From NCBI GenBank assembly GCA_963787205.1, contig CAWBCD010000021.1, forward strand, positions 1 to 64,000: 64,000 nucleotides of DNA, written 5' to 3'. Under the pieces are notes generated by a model. That model searched no databases and was not told the origin of the DNA. It saw only the letters and a program-made list of their open reading frames with translations. The translations under genes were made by a program, and so were the position numbers. The DNA is from DATFNI01 sp963787205 (GTDB lineage: Bacteria; Bacteroidota; Rhodothermia; Balneolales; DATFMH01). Below, in pieces: positions 9,143 through 18,071 of this stretch; the stretch's first letter is position 1; each line of letters opens with the position of its first letter.

Positions 9143-9295
9143 AAATTATCATCTACAGACGGCTATTACCCCATTTGCTATTACTAAAGTAACAGAAGCA
9201 AGCATATGAGGCAATAATTTTCGCCGATTATTTCCTATAAATTTTTTTAATATTAGTTACTTACGTATATCGGCAAAAATAGAAAGGCCGGACTT

Positions 9296-9964
9296 TTAAG
9301 CACCAATAAAACCATTTTCTACCGCATAACGCACCAACCCTGCGGTATTTTTTATGTCCAGCTTTTGCAGAAGGTTCGCCCTGTGAGTCTCAACGGTACG
9401 TGGCGAAATGTAGAGTGATTCTGCTATTTCCTGGCTTGTCAGTCCATCGGCTATCAGATTGAGAATTTCTTTTTCGCGTTTGGTAAGGTGAATGCTTCCG
9501 TTACGCGGTTGTGGCTTCTCCTGATGAACATCGGTAACGGAGTTGATGTAATGTTCCGTCATCAGCATGGAGATTGTGCCACTGAATACTTTATCACCTT
9601 TGGCAATCGAACGTATGCCATTGACTAGTTCCTGTTTATCGCAGTTTTTGAGCAAATAGCCTTTAGCACCAGCTTTTAATGCCTGGTTCAGGTATTCTTC
9701 ATCCATATGCATGGTCAGAATAAGTATTCTTGCATCAGGATGCGATTCCAGGATGGCGCGAGTGGTTTCAATACCGTTCATGCCTGGCATCGTAATATCG
9801 ACAATGGCAACATCCGGAGTAAACTGTTTGTATAACTCAATAGTACCTCTGCCGTCAGAAGCTTCTCCAATAAGTTCTATATCATCTGCCGTCCGAATGA
9901 CACTTGCGATGCCAAAACGAACGATATCGTGATCATCGGCAAGGATTACCTTAATTCTCTTCAT
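9296..9964 (-). CDS. NarL/FixJ-family response regulator
   Basis: DNA-binding response regulator. The receiver domain occupies residues 1-120, with the acidic pair in ADDHD and the phosphoacceptor Asp56 in VDITMPGMNG. A LuxR-type helix-turn-helix follows (LTKREKEILNLIADGLTSQ, then SPRTVETHRANLLQKL). The gene overlaps the 3' end of the kinase gene by 14 bases. All receiver residues look functional, unlike the partner kinase. Targets are unknown; two terminators follow. Confidence 0.95.
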   Translation of the reverse strand: MKRIKVILADDHDIVRFGIASVIRTADDIELIGEASDGRGTIELYKQFTPDVAIVDITMPGMNGIETTRAILESHPDARILILTMHMDEEYLNQALKAGAKGYLLKNCDKQELVNGIRSIAKGDKVFSGTISMLMTEHYINSVTDVHQEKPQPRNGSIHLTKREKEILNLIADGLTSQEIAESLYISPRTVETHRANLLQKLDIKNTAGLVRYAVENGFIGA

Positions 9965-11519
9965 AACTCTTGTCTTGTAACTCTTTTGAATAATCGTTTA
10001 GTGGGAATTGTATGATAAGTTCGGTTCCGTTTGTAGTTTGCAGGTCCATATGAAAGTCACCATTGTGAAGATTGGTTTGTTCCTTTATTCCGGAGAAATA
10101 GTCTTCGATGCCTGCTTTTTCCCGCGAGCTCCACTGATCTTTGTTATTAAATGAATCCTCATCATGTATGTGCAGCAATACAGACGTCTCACGCTGGAAG
10201 AGTTGCACGTTTATAACCGAGGCTTTGGTATAGCTGATAATGTACTCCAGGGCTTCCTGACAGATTCTAAAAACTGTAATTTGGTAAAACTCTGGAATTT
10301 CATTGTCGACCTGGAATGCATAAAAATGGATCTTTTTATCCGTAGTCTTAGATAGATTATTGCATAAAACCTTCAAGGCTGTAGTCAGTCCAAAATCGTC
10401 AATGATTGAAGGGCGCAGTTGTTGAGAGATACTTCTTATATCAGAAATGGTTTGATTCAGCAAAGATCGCGCCTTCTGTAGTGCGGCTTCCTGATCGCCC
10501 AAATCATCGGATTGACCGACCAACTCCAAATTCAATAAAGCGGCCGAGAGGGATTGGCCAAGCTCATCATGAAGTCTTTTGGCAAGGATCTTCCTTTCTT
10601 TTTCAATAGTAATGAATTTACTTAATAAATGTGTTTTTTCCCCGTCTTCCGGCAAATTATTTCTATGCAAAACCTCGCTTAACACGATAATCCCCTCTAT
10701 TTCCTCTTGTTTATTCCGCCACGGAATCATTGACCAATTTAATGGGGTATCCTGATTATACGGCGGCAACCAATGTCCCTTAACGGTTTCTCCACTAAGA
10801 GCACGGTTCCATTCAGGACTCCATTTTTCTGCAATGGTTGAGGTGGAAATCAGGGAATTTTTTCCGGCAAAAAAACGAGACCAGCGTTTGCTCGACATAA
10901 TCATATTGCCATCGGTCGAAAACACGGCAAACGCTAATTCATCATTTGATCTTAACGCTTCAAGGATATCTGAACCGGGATCCTGTGAAGGTGAAAAAAT
11001 CAGGGGCCGCATCTTGGTTAGAATTGAGAGTATAAACTCTGAAACTGTTTTTGCATCCTCCTCCAAATCTTCCGCGGAACGGCCTGATAACGTCTGATTA
11101 TCATATCCCAAAATCAGCCATTCAGTAAATTCAGTATCTAAAATGACAGGGCATATAACAATCAAATCCAAAGGTGCAGGCATTTTCTGCAATTCATAAC
11201 CGGGAATCGTCTTTATCTGCCTGGGTTGTACATTCCTATGTTCTGTAAGGATGGAATCAATAAATTCCCGGAATATGTTGGAATTTTGGTAATCTTCATA
11301 ACTGCTGAATTGATACCAGGTGGTATATTCATCCGTATAGTTACGTATGGGCAAATTCAGGTACAATCCTGCAATCGGGGCACCGGATAGCCGACTTGCA
11401 GCCTCACACAACCATGTACCGTCAAAACCAGATAACTCCTTATCCATGGGACAGTGATACAAGCGTCTGTTTCCGTTTGAGAAATGTTGGGTATCCACGA
11501 TAGTCTCATTCAAAGCCAC
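9951..11519 (-). CDS. NarX-type sensor histidine kinase with a degenerate ATP-binding domain
   Basis: 522-residue cytosolic kinase with no membrane segment. Order: an N-terminal GAF-like sensor (about 25-180), a PAS-like region (about 190-300), a HisKA_3 dimerisation domain with His317 in RLHDELGQS, and an HATPase region. The catalytic region is unusual: the N-box reads QEALEYIISYTKAS, where NarX-type kinases have an Asn-containing QEALxNxxKHAxA, and the DxGxG box is replaced by HDEDSF with no glycines. The final GTELIIQF strand survives. The start is a GTG at 11519 with GTAGGT just before it. It may be a sensor that cannot autophosphorylate, or one with an altered nucleotide site. Confidence 0.85.
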   Translation of the reverse strand: MALNETIVDTQHFSNGNRRLYHCPMDKELSGFDGTWLCEAASRLSGAPIAGLYLNLPIRNYTDEYTTWYQFSSYEDYQNSNIFREFIDSILTEHRNVQPRQIKTIPGYELQKMPAPLDLIVICPVILDTEFTEWLILGYDNQTLSGRSAEDLEEDAKTVSEFILSILTKMRPLIFSPSQDPGSDILEALRSNDELAFAVFSTDGNMIMSSKRWSRFFAGKNSLISTSTIAEKWSPEWNRALSGETVKGHWLPPYNQDTPLNWSMIPWRNKQEEIEGIIVLSEVLHRNNLPEDGEKTHLLSKFITIEKERKILAKRLHDELGQSLSAALLNLELVGQSDDLGDQEAALQKARSLLNQTISDIRSISQQLRPSIIDDFGLTTALKVLCNNLSKTTDKKIHFYAFQVDNEIPEFYQITVFRICQEALEYIISYTKASVINVQLFQRETSVLLHIHDEDSFNNKDQWSSREKAGIEDYFSGIKEQTNLHNGDFHMDLQTTNGTELIIQFPLNDYSKELQDKSYEEN

Positions 11520-11533
11520 ACCTACAAAAGAAA

Positions 11534-11575
11534 ATTGGTAAATTTACGGAACCTACCAAGAGACTGTTTACCAAT
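11534..11575. promoter_or_regulatory. inverted repeat upstream of the sensor kinase gene (possible operator)
   Basis: ATTGGTAAA (11534-11542) and TTTACCAAT (11567-11575) are perfect 9-base inverted arms 24 bases apart, starting 15 bases before the kinase start codon. They could be an autoregulatory operator or an mRNA leader hairpin. This is inference only. Confidence 0.4.
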
Positions 11576-11806
11576 TCAGTGGTTATTATCCGTATTTTTT
11601 ACGAAACATTCCATTCCAGAATAACCATAAGTATTAAAAAAGCGTAATATTTGTGGTAGAATCATTAACTCATTATTACGCAATTCATAAAAAGAAGTGC
11701 CAATCATTATAATTACCAGACGAGCGATTGGTTATGAGATTGTTTATTTTTGCCGACTTGTATGGCAATTCATTTATGTAACAGGTAAATCGCGAATACT
11801 CAAATT

Positions 11807-13585
11807 ATGCAACTAAAACGAACTCACAACAGCGGCGAACTTCGCAAAATTGATACTGGTAACGAAGTAATATTAAATGGTTGGGTCGATACCCGTCGTG
11901 ATCTTGGTGGTGTTATTTTTATTGACTTAAGAGACCGGTATGGCATTACTCAGATTGTTTTTTCACCTCAGGACAATGCGGATTCACATTCTCTCGCTGA
12001 TTCGCTTCGAAGTGAATATGTGGTTGCCGTTAAGGGAGTTGTAAAGCTCAGAGATGAAATCAATATCAACCCGAATCTCCCAACCGGAGAAATAGAAGTG
12101 CGGGTTCACGAACTTGAGATTTTATCAAAATCCGATACGCCACCATTTGAAATAGCAAACGATCTTAAAACAAATGAAGATCTGCGTCTTCGCTACCGGT
12201 ATCTGGATTTACGCCGACCAGTCATGCAAAAGAATATGATGATGCGATCAGAAGCCTATCATTTGGTTCGCTCATATTTTCATGAAAATAATTTTGCTGA
12301 AATCGAGACGCCTGTTTTAATGCGTAGTACCCCTGAAGGAGCCCGCGACTATCTGGTGCCGAGTCGCGTGAATCCTGGTAAGTTTTTTGCTCTTCCGCAG
12401 AGTCCGCAAACGTATAAGCAAATCTTGATGGTTTCCGGAATGGACCGTTATTTTCAGATCGCCAAATGCTTTCGGGATGAAGATCTGCGTGCCGACCGTC
12501 AACCCGAATTCACACAAATTGACGTCGAGATGTCTTTCATAGATGAAGAAGATATCTACAAAATGACTGAGGGGCTCATAAAAAAAGTGATTGAAGGACT
12601 GCTCAATGAGGAAGTAAAGACCCCGTTCCCGCGAATGACCTATCAGGAAGCCATCGGAACCTATGGTTCGGATAAACCCGACACTCGTTTCGACCTGAAA
12701 TTTGTAGATCTGTCGGATCTGGTGAAAGATTCTGAATTCCGCGTGTTTTCAAGTACGGTTCAGAAAGGGGGGAAAGTAGTTGGGTTTGTGGCACCGGGAC
12801 TAGGTTCACTTGGTCGGGGAGTTATGGATCGCCTGACTCAGCGGGTCAAAGATGAGGTTGGAGCCGGAGGACTCATCTACATGAAGAATAATGAAGACGA
12901 ACTGTATTCAAGTGTAAGTAAATTTGTCAGTGAAGATGAAAGCCGGGCTATGGCTGAACGTGCCAATGCGGGTATTGGTGATCTGATCCTCATCCTGGCC
13001 GGCCGCGCTCCGGAAGTGTATGAACAACTAGGTCAGCTTCGACTGATGATCGCACGTGACTATGATCTGATAGATGAGAATCGTCGTGATCTTCTTTGGG
13101 TAACAGATTTCCCGTTACTGGAATGGGAACCGGAAGAAGGACGTTTCTATGCCATGCACCACCCATTCACTTCACCTAAAATTGAAGATATCGACAAAAT
13201 GGAAGGTGAACCTGAAAATATACGTGCCAGAGCATATGACCTTGTGATGAATGGAAATGAGATCGGCGGTGGATCGATTCGTATCCATCAGCGCGAGGTA
13301 CAGCAAAAGATGTTTCATCTATTGGGAATCGGGGAAGAGGAAGCCCAGGAGAAATTCGGGTTCCTCATGGACGCGTTCCGTTTTGGCCCGCCACCACACG
13401 GTGGAATTGCACTCGGCCTGGACCGGATCATTATGCTGTTGACGAAAGCAGGCAGCATTCGTGATGTCATCGCATTTCCTAAGAATCAAAAAGCTCAAAG
13501 TCTGATGGATAACTGCCCGGATGTGGTGGATCCGCGTCAGCTTGATGAGCTTCATATTCAGTTAAAACCTGGTATCAAAGTTTAA
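11807..13585 (+). CDS. aspS: aspartyl-tRNA synthetase (bacterial type)
   Basis: Charges tRNA-Asp in the cytoplasm. The 592-residue length and order are those of the bacterial enzyme: OB-fold anticodon-binding domain (GWVDTRRDLGGVIFIDLRD near residue 26), class II catalytic core with motif 2 (FRDEDLRADRQPEFTQID), a GAD insertion, and motif 3 (GIALGLDRIIMLL). No strong Shine-Dalgarno is seen before the ATG. It is followed 14 bases later by an acyl-ACP thioesterase gene, probably in one transcript. Whether it is discriminating or also charges tRNA-Asn cannot be told from the window. Confidence 0.97.
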   Translation: MQLKRTHNSGELRKIDTGNEVILNGWVDTRRDLGGVIFIDLRDRYGITQIVFSPQDNADSHSLADSLRSEYVVAVKGVVKLRDEININPNLPTGEIEVRVHELEILSKSDTPPFEIANDLKTNEDLRLRYRYLDLRRPVMQKNMMMRSEAYHLVRSYFHENNFAEIETPVLMRSTPEGARDYLVPSRVNPGKFFALPQSPQTYKQILMVSGMDRYFQIAKCFRDEDLRADRQPEFTQIDVEMSFIDEEDIYKMTEGLIKKVIEGLLNEEVKTPFPRMTYQEAIGTYGSDKPDTRFDLKFVDLSDLVKDSEFRVFSSTVQKGGKVVGFVAPGLGSLGRGVMDRLTQRVKDEVGAGGLIYMKNNEDELYSSVSKFVSEDESRAMAERANAGIGDLILILAGRAPEVYEQLGQLRLMIARDYDLIDENRRDLLWVTDFPLLEWEPEEGRFYAMHHPFTSPKIEDIDKMEGEPENIRARAYDLVMNGNEIGGGSIRIHQREVQQKMFHLLGIGEEEAQEKFGFLMDAFRFGPPPHGGIALGLDRIIMLLTKAGSIRDVIAFPKNQKAQSLMDNCPDVVDPRQLDELHIQLKPGIKV

Positions 13586-13599
13586 ACGAATTAGGTTAG

Positions 13600-14382
13600 A
13601 TGAGTAAGACCGACAGAATACAAAACGATTCTGTATGGGAAGAAAAATTTCGGGTAAGGACTTATGAGATCGACATCAATGGTGTCGCTAACCTCGCTTC
13701 CCTATGTAACTATCTTCAGGAGGCCGCCGGCAATCACGCTGAGAAACTGCATGTCTCAATCGACGACCTGGGGAAGGATAACAAAACCTGGGTCTTGTCG
13801 CGGCTGCGCCTGAGCATCACAAATCAACCGAAGCTAGGACAGACGATCACTGTCAGAACATGGCCTTCGGGCACCGACCGCCTTTTTACAACGCGTGATT
13901 TTGAGATCCTGGATGAAGACGGGCATTACCTTGTGAAGGCCACTAGCGTTTGGCTGGTTATAGACCGGACCACCCGGCGTCCCTACCGGTTGCCTGAGTC
14001 GATTGTTAACCTCATTCGCCCGGATACACCCCGGGCACTCACAATTGACTTGCACCAGCAACTGCCGGAACCCGACCACACCGTTCGTTCTGCAGAGCTT
14101 ATTGCAAGGCGTAGTGATCTCGACGTAAATGGGCACGTCAATAATGTGCACTACATTGAATGGGCGATTGAACCAATGGATAACGCCTTTCTCAAAAAAT
14201 ACAGACCCGTTGAACTGACGGTTCAGTTTCTGGCTGAATCCAGGCAGGGGACCAATGTGACTAGCAATCTGAATGAACTGGATAACGAAAATTCAAAACT
14301 TCTGCGGCATCAGTTAATTAAGAAGGCTGAAGAGACCCCACTTGCACGCCTCGAAACCCGATGGGTTGCCCAGGATAAGTAG
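13600..14382 (+). CDS. acyl-ACP thioesterase (FatA/FatB-like, double hotdog)
   Basis: Predicted to hydrolyse acyl-ACP and release free fatty acid. Two hotdog halves are visible over 260 residues. The second carries the conserved segment DLDVNGHVNNVHYIEW, whose Asp, Asn and His match the catalytic positions of plant and bacterial acyl-ACP thioesterases. The first half has the usual YEIDINGVANLASLCNYLQE helix. It lies 14 bases after aspS; the pairing has no obvious functional logic. Chain-length preference is not readable. Confidence 0.9.
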   Translation: MSKTDRIQNDSVWEEKFRVRTYEIDINGVANLASLCNYLQEAAGNHAEKLHVSIDDLGKDNKTWVLSRLRLSITNQPKLGQTITVRTWPSGTDRLFTTRDFEILDEDGHYLVKATSVWLVIDRTTRRPYRLPESIVNLIRPDTPRALTIDLHQQLPEPDHTVRSAELIARRSDLDVNGHVNNVHYIEWAIEPMDNAFLKKYRPVELTVQFLAESRQGTNVTSNLNELDNENSKLLRHQLIKKAEETPLARLETRWVAQDK

Positions 14383-14472
14383 TTTTGTTGATAGAATAAA
14401 CGTTTCACAGGAAGACAGTAGCCATCATGCCAAGCCTTAAGGTTTTGAGCTTGACGACCCCCTGCCTGGATA

Positions 14473-15066
14473 TCAGTTAAAGTTTAATGCTTCCAGGAAA
14501 TTGGCGGTTTGTATCACGTCTGTCTGTCGCGGGAAAACTTTTTCTGTGAGTACGTGGTGGACCTCTTCATCACGGTCGGCACAGGCATCGGCAATGACTG
14601 TCAGTTTGTAATCCATATCTGCGGCCCATCGTACTGTTGACAAGACTACACCGCTCGTTGCAATACCAAGCAGAACCAGGTGCGAGATACCCAGAGATCT
14701 GAGTATAACATCGAGATCTGTGGTTGAAAAGGCTCCAACACGGCGTTTGGTCACGACTACATCACCATCCTGAGGGGCAACCTGATTGTGAATTTCAGCA
14801 CCAGCAGTACCATCAATGAGCCGGTTTTCCTCTTTTAGACTACTAAAACTCTTATTCTTTGGACTAACTTCAGGATATCCTTTACGAAACCGGACCGCTA
14901 TATAAATGACAGGCAAACCATTCGTGCGTGCCTGAGTAAGAATAACGTCGGCACGTTCCAGCAAAGATTGACGCTGTATATCCGGGAGCATATCCAGAAT
15001 TTCATTCTGGTAGTCCATGATGAGAACAGCTGTCTGGTTTTTGTCGAAAGTAATTGTATCTGACAT
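14473..15066 (-). CDS. isochorismatase-family hydrolase lacking the catalytic cysteine
   Basis: 197-residue isochorismatase-fold protein. The Asp (LIMDYQNEIL) and Lys (VTKRRVGAF) of the usual triad are present. At the place of the nucleophilic Cys (normally TxxCV) the sequence reads ATSGVVLSTV, so Val replaces Cys. It may be a subfamily with other chemistry, like true isochorismatases, or a non-enzymatic member. It starts 27 bases after the RES toxin gene on the same strand, so it is probably the third gene of that operon. Many nicotinamidases share this fold, which is notable beside an NAD+-degrading toxin, but the missing Cys argues against nicotinamidase activity. Confidence 0.85.
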   Translation of the reverse strand: MSDTITFDKNQTAVLIMDYQNEILDMLPDIQRQSLLERADVILTQARTNGLPVIYIAVRFRKGYPEVSPKNKSFSSLKEENRLIDGTAGAEIHNQVAPQDGDVVVTKRRVGAFSTTDLDVILRSLGISHLVLLGIATSGVVLSTVRWAADMDYKLTVIADACADRDEEVHHVLTEKVFPRQTDVIQTANFLEALNFN

Positions 15067-15093
15067 GGAAATTTCTGTTTGGGATAAGTGGAA

Positions 15094-15564
15094 TTAATGG
15101 TTTTGCAACCGGTTATCGAAAGGAACTGGAAATGGTTCCTTGATGAGGATCGATCGAAAGTCCGGGTGATGGGGATTGATCAGGTAGTTGTATTCCTGGG
15201 GGACAACTACGCTGGGAACGCGGAGCACGAGTGATTTTTGGCTCTTCAGCCATTGATTTCCGATTCTTTGTGATACATGCGAATACGGGATCATATCCCA
15301 TGCTGTCGGCAGTTCTTCCCGTTCATAACTTTTAAGGTGACTATTATCGATCTCAGCGGGAATGCAAACCTGTCGCATAAGCCGTTTGACAGCATTAGCC
15401 TGAACGAGCATCTCAAGCAGTGCGAGCGACAGGGATCCCGAGGTGTATACAATAGCATTACCCGGACTGTTGAAGCGGCCACCAAACTTTTCAGCTCCGA
15501 TCCCGGTAAAGGCAGTATCTGCGAATTCCGGTAAACAGATACGCCAAACGGTCAATGTTGCCAT
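15094..15564 (-). CDS. RES-domain toxin (NAD+ phosphorylase/glycohydrolase type)
   Basis: Toxin of a type II Xre-RES system; RES toxins are known to deplete NAD+. The 156-residue protein begins with VWRICLPEFADTAF and GGRFNSPG, the conserved Arg-containing strands, followed by YTSGSLSLALLEMLVQ with the conserved Ser and Glu, the R-E-S residues that name the family. Its ATG lies one base after the stop of the antitoxin gene, as is usual. The fold ends with a Pro- and His-containing segment near NPHHPDF. Confidence 0.9.
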   Translation of the reverse strand: MATLTVWRICLPEFADTAFTGIGAEKFGGRFNSPGNAIVYTSGSLSLALLEMLVQANAVKRLMRQVCIPAEIDNSHLKSYEREELPTAWDMIPYSHVSQRIGNQWLKSQKSLVLRVPSVVVPQEYNYLINPHHPDFRSILIKEPFPVPFDNRLQNH

Positions 15565-15565
15565 G

Positions 15566-16018
15566 TTAAACCGTAATACCGTACTCTATCTGCCTGAGGG
15601 TTCGCTCTACAAGTTGTGCGCCGGGTTCCGTACGTATAAGATCGAGAGGCCGTTGGTTGCCAAGTGCAAAATTGTTCTCCTTCATCCAACCCTGTGCTTC
15701 TTCTGTACTGCCCAGAATATCGGTGGCAATTTCAATAAGGCGTGCCACACGGTAGGCACGCTCGGATTCATCGGAAGGAAGACGTATTTCCTTTTTTCTG
15801 CGGGCTAATGTGCGCGACGAGATGGAAACCACTTGTGCCAGCTCCGGATTGGAAAGCTGCAAATCGCGGCGTATGACTTCCAGGATGTAGGTGGATAACC
15901 CTTCGGATATTCGGTTTGCAGCTGTTACTAAATCCCAAAAAGCAAAGGGATTTTCGACTTGAACCCTATAAAGAGCTAGTGGCTCTTCAGCTCTTTCCGA
16001 TGAATTTTTTTTGTTCAT
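15566..16018 (-). CDS. Xre/MbcA/ParS-type antitoxin (DUF2384)
   Basis: Antitoxin of the RES toxin encoded directly downstream. The 150-residue protein has an N-terminal helix-turn-helix-like Xre region (DLQLSNPELAQVVSISSRTL followed by ARRKKEIRLP) and the C-terminal antitoxin/toxin-binding domain with the DILGSTEEAQGWMKENNFALG signature and a terminal ERTLRQIEYGI helix. It is expected to block the toxin active site and repress its own promoter upstream of 16018. Confidence 0.9.
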   Translation of the reverse strand: MNKKNSSERAEEPLALYRVQVENPFAFWDLVTAANRISEGLSTYILEVIRRDLQLSNPELAQVVSISSRTLARRKKEIRLPSDESERAYRVARLIEIATDILGSTEEAQGWMKENNFALGNQRPLDLIRTEPGAQLVERTLRQIEYGITV

Positions 16019-16163
16019 AATATATCCACTTGATTACTTTCTGCCTTATGGCAATAAATTTACGCCATTTGGCTATGATTTTCAAGGGTATAATTATATT
16101 GAGAGAGAATTTTATAATGTTACGGCAATAACAAAGGGTGCATAAAAAAGTATAATCCGCTTC

Positions 16164-17342
16164 TTACAAAAATTTGACGCACACCGGATCTGGAATATCA
16201 ATTGATTTCCCGGCGGGAGTTATTTTGCCGCTGTTTTGGTCCCGGTTGAATACGACGACATTGCTGGTGTGTTCATTCGCCACAATCAGGTATTTTTCAG
16301 TGGGATCCAGGATAAAATGGCGAGGGAATTTACCCAATGTAGACTGGTACTGAATCGGAGTAATCTCACCACTTTTTTGATTGATGGAATATACAACAAT
16401 CGAATCGGCGCCACGATTTGAGCCGTACAGAAAGTGCCCGTCTGAGGATATTTGCAGCTCCGCAGCTTTGGTCGTTCCGTGAAAATCGGACGGCAGGGTA
16501 GAGATCGCTTGTTTTTGTTTTAAGTGACCATTTTCCGGATCATAATCAAATACCAGCACGGTATTACCCATTTCACAGATAACATATACGATTCGGCCGT
16601 TTGGGTGAAATTTCACGTGCCGGGGACCCAGGCCCGGTTTCACTTTTGCGAAAGGCTGTGATGCTGTAATGAGTTTGCCATGTTTATGATCAAACTTGTA
16701 GATCATCACTTTATCGGTTCCCAAATCACAGGAAAGGGCAAATTTATTTGCCGGATCCAGTACAATGGAGTGAGCGTGCGGACCTTCCTGGCGTTCAGGA
16801 TTGACGCTCGAACCATGATGCTGAACAAGGTCGGTTATCCTCCCAAGACTGCCGTCTTTAGCAACAGGAAAAACAGCCACGTTCCCACTGTTGTAGTTTG
16901 CCACCATCACATAACGGCCGTCGTTACTGGTAATAATAAAACAGGGAGCCGCTCCATGTGAGGGTCTTTTATTCAAATGCTCCAGTCCGCCTGTACCGGC
17001 ATCAATTTTATAAGCATCAACGGAGCCGCTGGTTTCGCCTTCGTATTTATCCGTTTCACTTACTGCATAGAGGTACTTATTGCCGGGAGCGATGGTAAGG
17101 AAAGAGGGGTTCACGATTCCCTCGGTAAAGCCTTCCATACTGATATCACCCGTTGTTGGACTGAATGTACACCGGTAAATTCCTTTACTTTTGCCAGTGG
17201 TATACGTTCCTACATAAAACATTACTTCATTGGATTGCAGATGGCTGAGTGTTGATGCCATGGTTTTCTTAGTTGTAGCGGCTGTAACCACGCCGAGGCC
17301 CATCAGTTTTAGGAAATTTCTTCGGTTCATTTCAGAAGTCAT
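16164..17342 (-). CDS. secreted lactonase-family seven-bladed beta-propeller (Tat substrate)
   Basis: Member of the 6-phosphogluconolactonase-like (YbhE/Pgl) propeller family, 392 residues. The N-terminus MTSEMNRRNFLKLMGLG is a twin-arginine signal, so the protein is exported folded and cannot act on cytosolic 6-phosphogluconolactone. Blade motifs are seen repeatedly: VGTYTTGKSKGIY, HAHSIVLDPANKFA, GLGPRHVKFHPNGR and FPRHFILDPTEKYL. Natural substrate is unknown; a periplasmic sugar lactone is plausible. The gene stands alone. Confidence 0.88.
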   Translation of the reverse strand: MTSEMNRRNFLKLMGLGVVTAATTKKTMASTLSHLQSNEVMFYVGTYTTGKSKGIYRCTFSPTTGDISMEGFTEGIVNPSFLTIAPGNKYLYAVSETDKYEGETSGSVDAYKIDAGTGGLEHLNKRPSHGAAPCFIITSNDGRYVMVANYNSGNVAVFPVAKDGSLGRITDLVQHHGSSVNPERQEGPHAHSIVLDPANKFALSCDLGTDKVMIYKFDHKHGKLITASQPFAKVKPGLGPRHVKFHPNGRIVYVICEMGNTVLVFDYDPENGHLKQKQAISTLPSDFHGTTKAAELQISSDGHFLYGSNRGADSIVVYSINQKSGEITPIQYQSTLGKFPRHFILDPTEKYLIVANEHTSNVVVFNRDQNSGKITPAGKSIDIPDPVCVKFL

Positions 17343-17501
17343 GGTTAATTCGGTGTTATGGCAGTTTCAACCGCCGCATTAAAAAATGAGTAACTGGTTG
17401 GCAGTAATGTAGGCAAAACCAATCAAAGATCAAGACGTGAAATTATACGATTACGGCGATACAGCTTTGAAACAACGGAGACATGAAGATTGATGAATGG
17501 A

Positions 17502-17531
17502 TAAAAAAAACCCGGTCGTTGTAACCGGGTT
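17502..17531 (-). terminator. rho-independent terminator after the cold-shock gene
   Basis: The stem AACCCGGT/ACCGGGTT (17509-17531) has a 7-base loop. On the minus strand eight T residues follow. Confidence 0.9.
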
Positions 17532-17560
17532 GTCTGTCATTTAATATGTTATTCAAATTG

Positions 17561-17770
17561 TTACTGCAGGCGTCGTACTTCTTGTGCACTCAAACCTTTA
17601 TCTGTCTCCTCAACAGAAAATTCAACTTCTTCCCCGTCCCGGAGTCCTTCCTGAAATCCCAGATTCTCTACGTTATTACGGTGAACAAAGACATCTTTAC
17701 TTCCGTCTTCGGGTTCGATAAAGCCGTATCCTTTTTTAGCATCGAACCATTTTACTTTACCATATTGCAT
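17561..17770 (-). CDS. cold-shock protein (CspA family)
   Basis: 69-residue OB-fold RNA chaperone. RNP1-like KGYGFIEPEDG and RNP2-like DVFVHRNNV motifs are intact, with the usual MQYGKVKWFDAKK start. It is monocistronic and followed by a strong terminator. The roughly 110-base leader region upstream could hold a temperature-responsive 5' UTR, as in other csp genes, but no structure was established. Confidence 0.95.
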   Translation of the reverse strand: MQYGKVKWFDAKKGYGFIEPEDGSKDVFVHRNNVENLGFQEGLRDGEEVEFSVEETDKGLSAQEVRRLQ

Positions 17771-18071
17771 TACTTATACTATTTAGCTCACCAAAAAACA
17801 TAACCTCACTCACACGAAACGAAGTGTCCGGTCAAGTGCCAATTACGCGCCGGTGATTTTACTGTGTTACTATTAATAAGCTGATGAATTTAGCCTGCTG
17901 TTTCGGAGAGGTGCCACCAATGAATAATTACATCACAGGCACCAAAAGAAGAGCAGATTATTTATCAACTGTGATTAAAGTTATGGATTATTTTCGACTT
18001 ATGCTTGTGTCATATTCAACTGCGGATATAGCGCCATACAGTAGGCTTGTGATTATTCATGCGTAGACATC
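17771..18071. other. intergenic region upstream of the cold-shock gene
   Basis: Contains the presumed promoter and leader of the cold-shock gene. A 60-codon plus-strand frame (17884-18066) has no recognisable features and is not called. Confidence 0.5.

Larger units (their letters stand above)
8805..9295. other. intergenic region between hypC and the response regulator gene
   Basis: No gene is visible. It holds two minus-strand terminators (9051-9142) for the two-component operon and, next to hypC, the presumed hyp promoter, for which no consensus could be recognised. Confidence 0.7.

Noticed and set aside
8805..9295. tRNA, riboswitch or other RNA gene in the hyp-regulator gap
   Set aside because: Only two terminator hairpins could be drawn; no cloverleaf or known motif found.
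14641..14750. Isochorismatase-fold gene as a functional nicotinamidase answering NAD+ loss
   Set aside because: Catalytic Cys is Val (ATSGVVLST); only the genomic link was kept as a finding.
17884..18066. 60-codon plus-strand frame upstream of the ABC ATPase
   Set aside because: No Shine-Dalgarno, no domain, no helix pattern; chance frame in an intergenic region.
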